Assembly: GCF_022479115.1 (NCBI RefSeq) | Contig: NZ_CP092497.1 | Location: forward strand, 9,362,001 to 9,426,000 | DNA from: Amycolatopsis sp. EV170708-02-1 | GTDB lineage: Bacteria > Actinomycetota > Actinomycetes > Mycobacteriales > Pseudonocardiaceae | DNA length: 64,000 nucleotides | Direction of reading: 5' to 3' | Shown here: positions 7,598 to 16,947 of the stretch, one piece after another | Numbering within the stretch: the first letter of the stretch is position 1 | How the letters are laid out: each line of letters starts with the position of its first letter | The notes under the pieces: generated by a model | Told to the model about the DNA's origin: nothing | The model's input: only the letters and a program-made list of their open reading frames with translations | The model's database searches: none | Made by a program: the position numbers and the translations under genes

Positions 7598-8131
7598 TCA
7601 CCAGACGTCGCCGGCCCGCCAATCGCAGGTGATCTCCCCGTCCAGATCCAGCGTGACCCCCACCGGCAGCACGTGGATGGACCCGTCGTCCTCCTTCGTC
7701 GCCTCGACGCCCGAAGGCGTCATGGCCGACGAAGTCCCACGCCACAGCAGCCAGCCCCGCGACGCGTAGAACTCCAGCGCCTCGTCGGACGCCGAAAGCG
7801 CCCCGAGGTCGTACGCCTTCCTCAAGACGCGCTCGAGCGCGTCCATCATCGCGGCGCCGTGCCCGCGCCGCCGGTGATCCGACCGGACGGCGACCGCCTC
7901 GATATAACCCGTGCGGAGGACCCGTCCGTCGTGCACGAGCCGCCGCTGGACCAGTGACGCGTGCCCGATCAGCTCGCCTGCCTCCCAGACGAGCGTGTGC
8001 ATGCCGCCGAGGGCGTTCTCCCAGTCGCGGTCGCTGAAATCGCCGTCGAAAGCGTCGTCCAGCAGAGCGCGTGCCGACGTCAGCACGCCTGCTTCGAGGT
8101 CGGCGGTGTGCACGGTCCACAGGTCGGTCAT
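7598..8131 (-). CDS. aac(2')-I: Aminoglycoside 2'-N-acetyltransferase, AAC(2')-I family
   Basis: A 177-residue GNAT-fold enzyme expected to acetylate the 2'-amino group of aminoglycosides such as gentamicin or tobramycin with acetyl-CoA. Colinear similarity to mycobacterial AAC(2')-Ic, as I recall it, is obvious: VHTADL, LGGMH, QRRL, GYIEAVAVR, the acetyl-CoA loop RRRGHGAAMM, FYASRGWL and the C-terminus CDWRAGDVW. I took ATG 8131. A longer reading from 8191 would overlap the next gene and adds 20 unconserved residues. This looks like an intrinsic chromosomal gene, since no mobile element is adjacent. A physiological substrate other than the drug is possible. Confidence 0.92.
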   Translation of the reverse strand: MTDLWTVHTADLEAGVLTSARALLDDAFDGDFSDRDWENALGGMHTLVWEAGELIGHASLVQRRLVHDGRVLRTGYIEAVAVRSDHRRRGHGAAMMDALERVLRKAYDLGALSASDEALEFYASRGWLLWRGTSSAMTPSGVEATKEDDGSIHVLPVGVTLDLDGEITCDWRAGDVW

Positions 8132-8178
8132 TCCGCCATCATCACCCGGCGGCGGGCTTCTCACCAGCGAGTTGTGAT

Positions 8179-9048
8179 TCAGCAGCCGCACGACTGCCGA
8201 TGGATGAAGCGCGGTGCGAGCCGTACGGATTCGGGCCGTCGCTCAGGGTCGGTGATCCGGGCCAGCAGGAGTTCGACGGCCTTGCGCCCGATCTCCTCGA
8301 TCGGCTGCGCCATCGTGGTGACCGCCGGGGTCACCTGCCCGGCCCACTCCATGTCGCCGTAGCCGACGATCGCGAGGTCGCGTCCGATCCGGATGCCGAG
8401 CCGGTGCGCCTCGTACTGGACGCCGATCATCATCGCCTCGCTCGCCACCACGAGCGCGGTCGGCGACGGCCAGCTGTCGAGCAGTTTCGCGGTCGCGGCG
8501 GCCGCCCCGCCGGGGGTCGACCGCCCGCAGGCGACCAGCTGCGACGTCCACCGGAGGCCGGAGCGGCCGAGGCCGAGCCGGTAGCCCAGCGCCCGCTCCT
8601 CGTAGGTGGTCACGTCCTCTTCGCCGGAGATGAAGCCGATCTTGCGGTGCCGCAGCCCCGCGAGGTGCCGCACGAGCGCGCACACGGCCTGGATGTTCTC
8701 GGAGCCGACCTGGTCGACGTCGTTGCGGCCGGCCATCCGGTCGACGAGCACGGTCGGCACGCCCATCCGGACCAGCCCGTTGATCACCGCTTCGTCGCCG
8801 GCGGCCGGGACGAGCAGGACACCGTCGACGCGGTCCGCCCGGAGCGCGCGGATGACCGCGGCTTCTTCGGCGACGCTGTCGCCGGTGTCGGCGAGGGTGA
8901 TTTCGCAGCCGTGACGGCGCGCGGCGCGGCGGATGGCGCGGACGAGTTCACCCGAATACGGGTTCGCGTGCATCGCCATGGCCACCCCGAACCGGTGGGT
9001 GACAGGGGTGTCCTCCCACAGGGGTAACGCCGGGGACAATGCGGTCAT
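8179..9048 (-). CDS. LacI-family sugar-binding protein lacking the DNA-binding domain
   Basis: A 289-residue protein matching only the periplasmic-binding-like effector domain of LacI regulators (FGVAMAMHANPYSGELVRAI, VDGVLLVP, SENIQAV, GFISGEED, TMAQPIEEIG). It ends in a CGC motif like its neighbour. The N-terminal helix-turn-helix and hinge are absent. Only 88 bases separate it from the upstream full-length LacI gene, too few to encode them, and a GGAG ribosome site precedes the ATG. It aligns along its whole length with the upstream LacI, so it is a tandem duplicate that lost or never had the HTH. It could be a heterodimer partner, a sugar sensor or a decaying copy. Confidence 0.85.
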   Translation of the reverse strand: MTALSPALPLWEDTPVTHRFGVAMAMHANPYSGELVRAIRRAARRHGCEITLADTGDSVAEEAAVIRALRADRVDGVLLVPAAGDEAVINGLVRMGVPTVLVDRMAGRNDVDQVGSENIQAVCALVRHLAGLRHRKIGFISGEEDVTTYEERALGYRLGLGRSGLRWTSQLVACGRSTPGGAAAATAKLLDSWPSPTALVVASEAMMIGVQYEAHRLGIRIGRDLAIVGYGDMEWAGQVTPAVTTMAQPIEEIGRKAVELLLARITDPERRPESVRLAPRFIHRQSCGC

Positions 9049-9136
9049 CGCTCCACGCCTTCATCCGAGCTTGAATGACGGTAACGGCTGACGGAGCGTC
9101 GCTCGGCGGCGAGACCGGAAAGTCTCCCAACAATCA

Positions 9137-10171
9137 TCAATGTGAGTGAACGAGAGCGCATCCGCAGGACGCGCGATGGCGGAGCGTAGGCGGAATCCGC
9201 ATCGTCTGGGCCTTGCGTGCGGGATCGTTGATGCGGGCCAGCAACAGGCGCACCGCCTGTGTGCCTATCTCCTCGATCGGCTGGGCCATCGTGGTCAGCG
9301 GCGGATCGACCAGATCGGCCCATTCGACGTCGTCGTAGACCACCACCGGCAGGTCGACGCCCGCGCGCAGGCCGCGGCGCCGCAGCTCGTGCAGCACCCC
9401 GACCATCATGGTGTCGTTGGCGACCACGAGCGCCGTCGGCGGTTCCGGCAGCGCGAGCAGCGTGCTCAGCGCGAGCGCCCCACCGGCCTGCGAGGACTGC
9501 CCGCACGCGACCAGGTCCTCCGACCAGGTCAAACCCGAGCGTCCGAGCCCCAGGCGATAGCCGAGGATCCGCTCCTCGCTGGTGCTCAGCCCGGCCGTGC
9601 CGCTGATCATGCCGATCCGCTGATGTCCGAGCGACGCCAGATGCGCCGTCAGCGCCGACGTCGATTGGATGTTCTCCGCGCCGACCTGGTCGACGTCGGT
9701 GCGCGTGGAGAGCCGGTCGATGAGCACGGTCGGGACGTCGAGCGAGACGAGTTCGCCGATCACCGAACCGTCGCCCGGCGACGGCGTGATCAGCAGCCCG
9801 TCGACCCGGCGCGAACGCAGCGTCCGCACGGTCTCACGTTCGGTGTCGACGGTGTCGTGCGTGTCCGCGAGCAAGACCGTGTAGCCGGCCAGCGCGGCTT
9901 CGCGTTCGATCGCCTGGATCAAGACGGCGAAGTACGGGTTCGCGATCAGGGAGATCGCGACGCCGATCGACCTCGTCCCGCCGGTCACCAGCGAGCGGGC
10001 GATGGCGTCGCCGGTGTAGCCGGTCTGCTCGATGGCGCGCAGCACCGCCAGCTTGGTGTCCTCGGCCACCGCCCTCGTCCCGTTGACCACGTGGGACACG
10101 GTGGTGATCGAGACTCCCGCCAGCTCGGCGATGTCGCGTTGGGTGGGACGGGACGAGCGAGACGGCGGCAT
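9137..10171 (-). CDS. LacI-family transcriptional repressor of the frc operon
   Basis: A 344-residue regulator. The HTH is TQRDIAELAGVSITTVSHVV (~10-29), followed by the hinge and an effector domain like that of ribose or fructose-binding proteins. ATG 10171 is preceded by GAGGAA; the codon before it is a weaker TTG. It lies divergent from the sugar ABC operon with a perfect 24-bp LacI-type operator between the two, so autoregulation and control of the operon by a sugar effector are the simple inference. The C-terminal extension after SCGC is unusual but short. Confidence 0.92.
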   Translation of the reverse strand: MPPSRSSRPTQRDIAELAGVSITTVSHVVNGTRAVAEDTKLAVLRAIEQTGYTGDAIARSLVTGGTRSIGVAISLIANPYFAVLIQAIEREAALAGYTVLLADTHDTVDTERETVRTLRSRRVDGLLITPSPGDGSVIGELVSLDVPTVLIDRLSTRTDVDQVGAENIQSTSALTAHLASLGHQRIGMISGTAGLSTSEERILGYRLGLGRSGLTWSEDLVACGQSSQAGGALALSTLLALPEPPTALVVANDTMMVGVLHELRRRGLRAGVDLPVVVYDDVEWADLVDPPLTTMAQPIEEIGTQAVRLLLARINDPARKAQTMRIPPTLRHRASCGCALVHSH

Positions 10172-10196
10172 CAACGTTCCTCGGTGAAGTCAGCTG

Positions 10197-10220
10197 GCAA
10201 GCGTTTGCGCAAACGCTTGC
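10197..10220. promoter_or_regulatory. Perfect LacI-family operator
   Basis: A perfect 24-bp palindrome centred on TTTGCGCAAA (left half GCAAGCGTTTGC). The central CG and the GCAAACG-type half sites are characteristic of LacI/GalR operators. It lies 26 bases upstream of the lacI start and 66 bases upstream of frcB, well placed to control both. Confidence 0.92.
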
Positions 10221-10286
10221 GACTGAGCATAACCCTGTCTACCTTCCGGTCCATCACGGACAGCCTTGAATCGGAGGGCATCCCCT

Positions 10287-11303
10287 ATGAGACAGCGCAG
10301 TCTCGCCGCGCTCGCGATGGTCGCCGCACTCGCGGTGACCTCGGCCGGGTGCACCGTCGAACGCCACTGGGGTGGCGGATCGAACGCGGGCGGCGGTGGC
10401 AAGGCCAAGGTCGGCCTGGTCACCAAAACCGACACCAATCCCTACTTCGTGGAGCTGAGAGCGGCCGCCAAGGCCGCCGCCGAGGCGAACGGCGCGGAGT
10501 TCAGCGCGCTCGCCGGCCAGTTCGACGGTGACAACGACGGCCAGGTCCGGGCCATCGAGAACCTCATGCAGCAGGGTGCGAACACCATCCTGATCACGCC
10601 GAGTTCCTCGACCGGCGTCCTCGACGCCATCGACCGCGCCCGCAAGGCCGGGGTGCTGGTCATCGCGCTCGACACGGCGACCGAACCGGACACCGCCGTC
10701 GACGCCACCTTCGCCACGGACAACTTCGAGGCTGGACGTCAGCAAGGCGCCTACGTGAAGGCGGCCTTGAACGGCAAGCAGCCGAAGCTGTTCATGGTGG
10801 ACGGCACCGCAGGGTCCACAGTGGACACCCAGCGGCACACCGGGTTCCTCAAGGGCATCGGGCTCACCGACGCGTCGCCGGAGATCAAGGGCAAGACGCC
10901 CGCGAACGGCGACCAGAGCCTCGCGCAGCAGGGTGTGGAGAACCTGCTGCAGCGCACCACCGACATCAACGCCGTCTACACGATGAACGAGCCGATGGGC
11001 CGTGGCACGTACGCCGCGCTCCAGGCCCGCGGTCTGGTGAACCAGATCGTGATGGGCTCGATCGACGGTGGCTGCGAAGGCGTCAAGAACGTGCGCGACG
11101 GCCAGTACGCCGCGACGGTCATGCAGTTCCCCAAGAAGATGGCCGAGCAGGGCGTCCTCGCCGCCGTCGAATACGCCAAGACCGGGCAGAAGCCGAGCGG
11201 GTTCGTGAACACCGGTTCCGCGGTGATCACGGACAAGCCGATCCCCGGCGTGGAGAGCCAGGACACCAAGTGGGGCCTCGAGAACTGCTGGGGGACGAAG
11301 TGA
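10287..11303 (+). CDS. frcB: Fructose-type ABC transporter substrate-binding lipoprotein
   Basis: A 338-residue lipoprotein. The signal peptide ends in the lipobox SAGC (Cys ~22), followed by a Gly/Asn linker and a two-lobed periplasmic-binding fold (KTDTNPYF, FDGDNDGQVRAIENLM, ILITPSS, IALDTATEPDTAVDATFATDN). The core and the C-terminal GVESQDTKWGLENCWG closely resemble Sinorhizobium FrcB as I remember it, so a ketose or related pentose/hexose ligand is likely. ATG 10287 has a GGAGGG site 8 bases upstream. It is the first gene of a six-gene coupled operon. Confidence 0.88.
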   Translation: MRQRSLAALAMVAALAVTSAGCTVERHWGGGSNAGGGGKAKVGLVTKTDTNPYFVELRAAAKAAAEANGAEFSALAGQFDGDNDGQVRAIENLMQQGANTILITPSSSTGVLDAIDRARKAGVLVIALDTATEPDTAVDATFATDNFEAGRQQGAYVKAALNGKQPKLFMVDGTAGSTVDTQRHTGFLKGIGLTDASPEIKGKTPANGDQSLAQQGVENLLQRTTDINAVYTMNEPMGRGTYAALQARGLVNQIVMGSIDGGCEGVKNVRDGQYAATVMQFPKKMAEQGVLAAVEYAKTGQKPSGFVNTGSAVITDKPIPGVESQDTKWGLENCWGTK

Positions 11304-12289
11304 CTACCGCAACCCTCAAGAACAACGAGCGCCCGTCGATCGGTGAGTTCTTCCTGCGCGCGCCGGCGGTCGGGCCCGCGCTGGCCCTGCTCGTCGCGAT
11401 CGTGGTGTTCTCGCTGTCGACGGACACCTTCCTCGACCTCGACAACCTTTCCCTTGTGGTGCAACAGTCCCTGGTGATCGGCACGCTCGCCCTCGGGCAG
11501 ACGCTGATCATCCTGACCGCGGGGATCGACCTGGCCAACGCGGCCGCGATGGTGCTCGCGACGCTGATCATGGCGAAGCTCGTGGTCGGCGGCGTGTCCG
11601 GGATCTGGGCGCTGCTGCTGGGAATCGTGGCGACGGTGGTGATCGGGATGGTCACCGGTTCACTGGTCACCCGGATCAAACTGCCGCCGTTCATCGTCAC
11701 GCTCGGCCTGCTCACCGTGCTCACCGCGGCCGCGAAACTGTTCGCGAGCGGGCAGGCCGTGCCGGTCGCCGACGAACTGCTCAAATGGCTCGGCACCCGC
11801 CGGTACCTGTTCGGCGGCATCCCGATCACCTACGGCATGACGCTGGCTTTGCTGATGTACCTGGGGCTTTGGTACGCGCTCACGCGGACGCCGTGGGGCA
11901 AGCACGTCTACGCGGTCGGCAACGCGCCGGAATCCGCGCGGCTGTCCGGGATCAAGGTCAACCGCACCATCCTTTCGGTGTACATCGTCGCCGGGGTGAT
12001 CGTCGGGATCGCCGCCTGGCAGGCGCTCGGCCGCGTGCCGAACGCCGACCCGAACGCCTTCCAGCTCGGCAACCTCGACTCCATCACCGCGGTGGTGCTC
12101 GGCGGCGCGAGCCTGTTCGGCGGCCGGGGCTCGGTACTCGGCACGATGATGGGCGCGCTGGTCGTCGCGGTCCTGCGGTCCGGGCTGACCCAGCTCGGGG
12201 TGGACGCGCTCTACCAGGACGTCGCCACCGGCGCCCTGCTCATCGGCGCGGTCTGCGTCGACCGGTTCGCGAGGAGGCAGCAGTCATGA
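11300..12289 (+). CDS. frcC: Sugar ABC transporter permease
   Basis: A 329-residue RbsC/FrcC-type permease with about nine or ten hydrophobic helices. The sugar-permease motif GQTLIILTAGIDL (~66-78) and the C-terminal VVLGGASLFGGRGSVLGTMMG are present. GTG 11300 overlaps the frcB stop in GTGA, indicating translational coupling. A single permease gene implies a homodimeric pore, as in ribose/fructose systems. Confidence 0.9.
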   Translation: MTTATLKNNERPSIGEFFLRAPAVGPALALLVAIVVFSLSTDTFLDLDNLSLVVQQSLVIGTLALGQTLIILTAGIDLANAAAMVLATLIMAKLVVGGVSGIWALLLGIVATVVIGMVTGSLVTRIKLPPFIVTLGLLTVLTAAAKLFASGQAVPVADELLKWLGTRRYLFGGIPITYGMTLALLMYLGLWYALTRTPWGKHVYAVGNAPESARLSGIKVNRTILSVYIVAGVIVGIAAWQALGRVPNADPNAFQLGNLDSITAVVLGGASLFGGRGSVLGTMMGALVVAVLRSGLTQLGVDALYQDVATGALLIGAVCVDRFARRQQS

Positions 12290-13092
12290 CGACGCCCACG
12301 TTGTCCGCTCACGGACTGGTCAAACGCTACGGGCGGGTCACCGCCATCGACGGCGCCGACTTCGAACTGTTCCCCGGTGAAGTGCTCGCCGTCGTCGGCG
12401 ACAACGGCGCCGGGAAGTCGAGCCTCATCAAAGCCCTTTCGGGCGCGGTGATCTCGGACTCCGGTGAGATCAAAGTGGACGGTCAGACCGTCCACTTCAA
12501 ATCCCCTTTGGACGCCCGGCACTACGGGATCGAGACGGTGTACCAGGATCTCGCCGTCGCCCCCGCGCTCGACATCGCTTCGAACATGTTCCTGGGCCGG
12601 GAAAAGCGGCGCACGGACCTGTTCGGACAGCTGTTCCGGAAGCTGGACACCGCCACGATGCGGGCCGACGCGCAGCGGATCCTCGACGAGCTCGGCATCA
12701 ACATCAAATCCATCACGCAGCCGGTGGAGACGTTGTCCGGCGGGCAGCGCCAAGGTGTCGCGGTCGCGCGGGCGGCGGCCTTCGGCACCAAGGCGGTGAT
12801 CATGGACGAACCCACCGCCGCGCTCGGCGTCGCCGAGTCCGGCAAGGTGCTCGACCTGATCAACCGCATCCGCGAACGTGGCCTGCCGGTGGTGCTGATC
12901 AGCCACAACATGCCGCATGTGTTCGACATCGCCGACCGTATCCACGTGCACCGCCTCGGCAAGCGGGTCGCGGTCGTCTCGCCGAAGACGCACACTATGA
13001 ACCAGGTCGTCGGCCTGCTCACGGGTGCGCTGAAGATCGGCGAGAACGGCGAGGTCGAAGAGGTGGCGTCGGCCGTCCACACGGGACTGTAG
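12286..13092 (+). CDS. frcA: Sugar ABC transporter ATPase, single-domain
   Basis: A 268-residue ATPase. Walker A is GDNGAGKSS (~38), the Q-loop is YQDLAVAPALD, the signature is LSGGQRQ (~145), Walker B is AVIMDEP and the switch His is in ISHNM. One nucleotide-binding domain, as in FrcA, distinguishes it from the duplicated RbsA/XylG type. ATG 12286 overlaps the frcC stop in ATGA. Together with frcB and frcC it makes a complete importer. Confidence 0.92.
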   Translation: MTTPTLSAHGLVKRYGRVTAIDGADFELFPGEVLAVVGDNGAGKSSLIKALSGAVISDSGEIKVDGQTVHFKSPLDARHYGIETVYQDLAVAPALDIASNMFLGREKRRTDLFGQLFRKLDTATMRADAQRILDELGINIKSITQPVETLSGGQRQGVAVARAAAFGTKAVIMDEPTAALGVAESGKVLDLINRIRERGLPVVLISHNMPHVFDIADRIHVHRLGKRVAVVSPKTHTMNQVVGLLTGALKIGENGEVEEVASAVHTGL

Positions 13093-13966
13093 TGGTGAGA
13101 GTGCTGCTGGCGGGCCTGTGCACCGTCGACCAGATTCAGCGCGTCGCCGAGATCCCGGCGCCGGGCGAGAAGGTGCGTTCGCTGTCGATGGACGTCGCCG
13201 CCGGGGGGCCGGCGACGAACGCGGCGGTGACCGTGGCCGCGCTCGGCGCCGGGGCGAAGTTGCTGACGGTCGCCGGCGCGCACCCGCTGGCGGCGCTCGC
13301 CCGTGCCGACCTCGAAGCGCACGGCGTCGGCCTGGTCGACCTCGATCCCGAACGCCCCGATCCGCCCGCGATCAGCGCCATCGTCGTCCGCGACTCCGAC
13401 GGGGAACGCACCGTCGTCTCGCGCAACGCCCACGCTTCCTCGCGTTTCGTCCTCTCGATGCGGTCCTTGCACGCGCAACTACCGCGTTCAGAGGACGAAA
13501 TGCCCGGGTGCGTGCTGCTCGACGGGCACCATCCGGAGGTGGCGCTGGAGGTCGCGCGCTGGGCACGGGAGCGGAAGGTGCCCGTGGTGCTCGACGCAGG
13601 GAGCTGGAAGCCGGTCTTCCCCGAACTCCTCCCGCTCGTCGACATCGCCGCTTGCTCTTCGCTGTATCGCGGGGACGATCCGCGCGAGCACGGCGTGCCG
13701 GTGGTCATCACCACCGCCGGGCCCGAGCCGGTCCGCTGGTCGACGGCGGACGGATCCGGTGCAGTCCCCGTCCCCGTCACCCGGGCGCGTGACACGCTGG
13801 GCGCGGGCGACGTCTGGCACGGAGCTTTCGCGTACGCGGTCGCCAGGGGCACAGGGGATGTCCCGGGCTGGATCGGGTTCGCCAACGAGGTGGCCGCCGA
13901 ACGGGTGCGGCATGAAGGACCGAGGTCGTGGACGGCCGCGGTCGCGAAGATGGGAGAAGGACAGCC

Positions 13967-13970
<4 letters not shown>
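13092..13970 (+). CDS. PfkB-family carbohydrate kinase with an embedded palindromic repeat
   Basis: A 292-residue ribokinase/PfkB-fold kinase, presumably phosphorylating the sugar imported by the upstream transporter. The N-terminal substrate-binding region has AAGGPATNAAV (~37-47), and the C-terminal signature DTLGAGDVWHGAF (~235) carries the catalytic Asp and anion hole. The start overlaps the frcA stop by one base (GTG 13092; GTG 13095 also possible). Residues ~117-138 are encoded by a 64-bp palindrome that also occurs in an intergenic region at 20354. They form an insertion in the loop before the CVLLDGHHPE strand. The catalytic residues are intact, so the enzyme may still work. Confidence 0.88.
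13441..13504. repeat. 64-bp palindromic element inside the kinase gene
   Basis: About 55 of 64 bases are identical to the intergenic element 20354-20417. The arms CGCGTTTCGTCCTCT and AGAGGACGAAATGCC are mostly complementary, with a second inner stem and a TTGC..GCAA tip. It is read in frame as part of the kinase. Confidence 0.85.
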
Positions 13971-14610
<640 letters not shown>

Positions 14611-14614
<4 letters not shown>

Positions 14615-15357
14615 GTGGTGTTCTCGTCGTCACCGGCGGAAGCAAGGGCATCGGCGCGGCGGTCTGCGAACTGGCCGCCGCGCGCGGTTACGACGTCGTC
14701 GTCAACTACGCGGGTGACGCCGAAGCGGCCGAAGACGTCGCTTCGCGCGTCCGGAAGCACGGCGTCCAGGCGATCACCCAGCGCGGTGACGTCGCGTCCG
14801 AAACCGATGTGGTGGCCCTGTTCGACGCCGCCGTCGCGCTCGGCCCGCTCGCCGGGCTGGTCGCGAACGCGGCCATCACCGGCAACACCCCAGGCCGCTT
14901 CGACGAATACGAGGTCGACGTCGTCCGCCGCGTGGTCGACGTCAACGTCACGGGAGTCTTCCTGTGCGTCCGCGAGGGCATCCGCCGGATGTCCACCCGG
15001 TACGGCGGCGCGGGCGGCGCGATCGTGACGCTGTCCTCCACCGCCGCGCGGACCGGTTCGCCCGGTGAGTGGGTCCATTACGCGGGTACCAAGGCCGCGG
15101 TGGAAACGATGACCTACGGCGTCGCGCAAGAAGTGGCGAAAGAATCCATTCGGGTCAACGCGGTCGCGCCGGGCATGATCCACACCGGATTGCACGCCGC
15201 GGCGGGGATGCCCGACCGCATGGACCGGATCGCCCCCACCATCCCGATGGGACGGGCGGGTGAACCCGGCGAAGTCGCGGAAGCCGTGCTGTGGCTGCTT
15301 TCCCCGGCGGCGTCGTACACCACCGGGACGGTGCTGACCGTCGGCGGAGGGCGTTGA
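14611..15357 (+). CDS. Short-chain dehydrogenase/reductase, end of frc operon
   Basis: A 248-residue classical SDR. The NAD(P)-binding motif is TGGSKGIG (~8-15), NAAI replaces NNAG, the catalytic Ser is in LSSTAA, the YAGTK tetrad follows, and the structural motif is VNAVAPGMI. It overlaps frcK in ATGA and is the last gene of the coupled set. It probably oxidises or reduces the sugar, a polyol or a phosphorylated derivative. The annotation sugar dehydrogenase is plausible but unproven. Confidence 0.88.
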
Positions 15358-15384
15358 CACCCGGGGCCACGGACCGGTCACGGG

Positions 15385-15445
15385 GTGATATCGGGTCCGC
15401 GTGCGGTTCAGCCACTTTTTAACACTGTTTCCCGGCGGATATCAC
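15385..15445. other. Short inverted repeat in intergenic space
   Basis: GTGATATC (15385-15392) and GATATCAC (15438-15445) flank a 45-base spacer with a T-rich stretch, downstream of the SDR and upstream of the VOC gene. It may be a regulatory site or chance; nothing else is seen between 15358 and 15542. Confidence 0.3.
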
Positions 15446-15542
15446 GATTCATGTGGGAAGTCGGCGGATCACCTCGTGGCCCGAGGCGCCTGTGTCACCC
15501 TGGTGGCGCCCCCAAGCTTCTTGATCAGGACGGTCATCCCCG

Positions 15543-15956
15543 ATGTCCAAGCTCATGTCTGTGCACCACCTGGCACTCACCGTGACCGATGTGGACCGGA
15601 GCGTGCCCTGGTACGCCCGTGTGCTCGAACTCGAGGAGTTCACGCGTCGCGAAGACCCGGAGACGGGACTGCGGAAGGTCGTGCTCAGGTCGCCGAGCGA
15701 AGGTTTCGCCGTGGTGCTCGTCGAGCACCAGGACACCGAGCGGCCGCGGTTCGACGAACGGCGGACAGGTCTGGACCACGTGGCGTTCAAGGTGTCTTCG
15801 CGGTCGGAGCTGGCCGAATGGGAAGCGCGGCTCTCGGAATACGGCGTCGTCTACTCGCCGTCGAAGGGATCGCGGACCTTGGAAGGCTCGTCGGTCATCG
15901 TGTTCCGCGACCCCGACGGGATCCAGCTGGAGATCTGGGCCGACCCCGAGGTTTAG
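15543..15956 (+). CDS. VOC (glyoxalase/dioxygenase) superfamily protein
   Basis: A 137-residue single VOC unit with two beta-alpha-beta-beta-beta modules. Metal-ligand candidates are His9 in VHHLALTV, Glu/His in VLVEHQ, His in LDHVAFKV and Glu in IQLEIWADP. The last motif is typical of glyoxalase I or extradiol dioxygenase-like proteins. The substrate is unknown; it could be detoxification or metal-dependent antibiotic binding. Its stop overlaps that of the convergent DedA gene by four bases. Confidence 0.82.
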   Translation: MSKLMSVHHLALTVTDVDRSVPWYARVLELEEFTRREDPETGLRKVVLRSPSEGFAVVLVEHQDTERPRFDERRTGLDHVAFKVSSRSELAEWEARLSEYGVVYSPSKGSRTLEGSSVIVFRDPDGIQLEIWADPEV

Positions 15957-16621
15957 GTCGTGCTCTGTTCGGGCTCTTCGGCGGGACGCCGCATCTCCTG
16001 GCGATAGCGGAGCACACCGTAGGCCGTGCCCACCACGAAGAACGCGACACTGATCCACAAGGCCGCGGTCTTGACCCACGGCAGCTGGTCCAGCAGGCCG
16101 GCGCCGTAGTAGCCGAGCAGCACCAAGGTCGGCACCCAGAGCAGCCCGCCGAGCGCGGTCGCGAGGGCGAACCGGCGCGGATCCATCCGCGCGGTCCCCG
16201 CGATGAGCGGCGCCAGCGTGCGGATCCACGGGATCCAGCGCGCGGCGACGATGGCGAAGAAGCCCTTGCGATCGAGGAACGCCCTGGCGCGGTCGAGGTT
16301 GTGCCGGTTCAGCACCTTGCCGCCGCGGCGGGCGATCAGTTTCGTGCCCGTGGTCCGGCCGATGTAATAGCCCACCTGGTTGCCGAGGATCGCGACGAGC
16401 AGCGCGGCGGCCGAGAGCAGCCACGCGTTCAGGTCGGAGCCGTGCTGCGCGAGGACGACTCCGGCCGCGAACAGCAGGGAGTCGCCGGGCAGGAACAGCC
16501 CGATGATCAGCGCGCACTCCACGAAGATGAAGCTCAGCACGATCACCCAGACGAGCACCGGCCCGGCGGTGTCGAGCCAGCTCACCCCGATGCTTGCGGC
16601 CTCGGTGTACACCTCACTCAC
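15953..16621 (-). CDS. DedA-family membrane protein
   Basis: A 222-residue DedA/VTT-domain protein with about five hydrophobic segments. It has the re-entrant motif FVECALIIGLFLPGDSLLF (~33-51) and the second conserved region FAIVAARWIPWIRTLAPLIAG. Family members act in lipid flipping and envelope homeostasis. GTG 16621 is the apparent start. A second DedA gene occurs at 23989, only about 40 percent similar by eye, so the two are not a recent duplication. The tail is acidic and Thr-rich. Confidence 0.9.
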   Translation of the reverse strand: MSEVYTEAASIGVSWLDTAGPVLVWVIVLSFIFVECALIIGLFLPGDSLLFAAGVVLAQHGSDLNAWLLSAAALLVAILGNQVGYYIGRTTGTKLIARRGGKVLNRHNLDRARAFLDRKGFFAIVAARWIPWIRTLAPLIAGTARMDPRRFALATALGGLLWVPTLVLLGYYGAGLLDQLPWVKTAALWISVAFFVVGTAYGVLRYRQEMRRPAEEPEQSTT

Positions 16622-16756
16622 GACGCGAGCCTACGTGTACTTCGCGAACCGCACTTCACCGAACGGTGGAATCGGGGTGTCAACGGTCCGGTCACCTGCG
16701 GCGAGAGTGGTGATTCGGGGCAGAGCCGACCTGTCTCGGCCGCCTGCTGCCGGGTG

Positions 16757-16873
16757 GTTTCGCGTGACTGGAGGGACGTCACGCGTGATCAGACGGACGA
16801 CTCTCGGCGAAATCCGGGCATGAGCGTGTCGTCCCTCCAGTCACGCGTGTCGTCCGTCTGATCACGCGTGACG
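16757..16873. repeat. Inverted repeat cluster (TCACGCGTGA / GACGAC type)
   Basis: Segments built on GACTGGAGGGACG and TCACGCGTGATCAGACGGACGA recur in inverted order as GTCCCTCCAGTCACGCGTG and GTCCGTCTGATCACGCGTG, forming a long imperfect hairpin. Related units are at 37635-37795. It occupies the space between the dedA start and the MFS gene end. The rest of 16622-16756 shows nothing recognisable beyond the dedA upstream region. Confidence 0.75.
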
Positions 16874-16881
16874 TCCGGCCG

Positions 16882-16940
16882 GCCATGCCAGGAACGGGCC
16901 GTTCCTCGCGAAATTCGCAAGGAACGGCCCGTTCATGGCG
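16882..16940. terminator. Palindrome at the 3' end of the MFS gene (AAGGAACGGGCCGTTCC type)
   Basis: GCCATGCCAGGAACGGGCC and its near complement GGCCCGTTCATGGC form a hairpin, and each arm is itself palindromic (AGGAACGGGCCGTTCCT). It ends eight bases before the stop of the minus-strand MFS gene, so it is probably a terminator-like structure. A shorter relative is at 61123-61141. Confidence 0.65.
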
Positions 16941-16947
16941 CTTGCGC

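Noticed and set aside
8179..9136. Frameshift splitting a full LacI gene
   Set aside because: The 88 bases upstream cannot encode an HTH in any frame and belong to the space after an intact LacI gene with its own stop.
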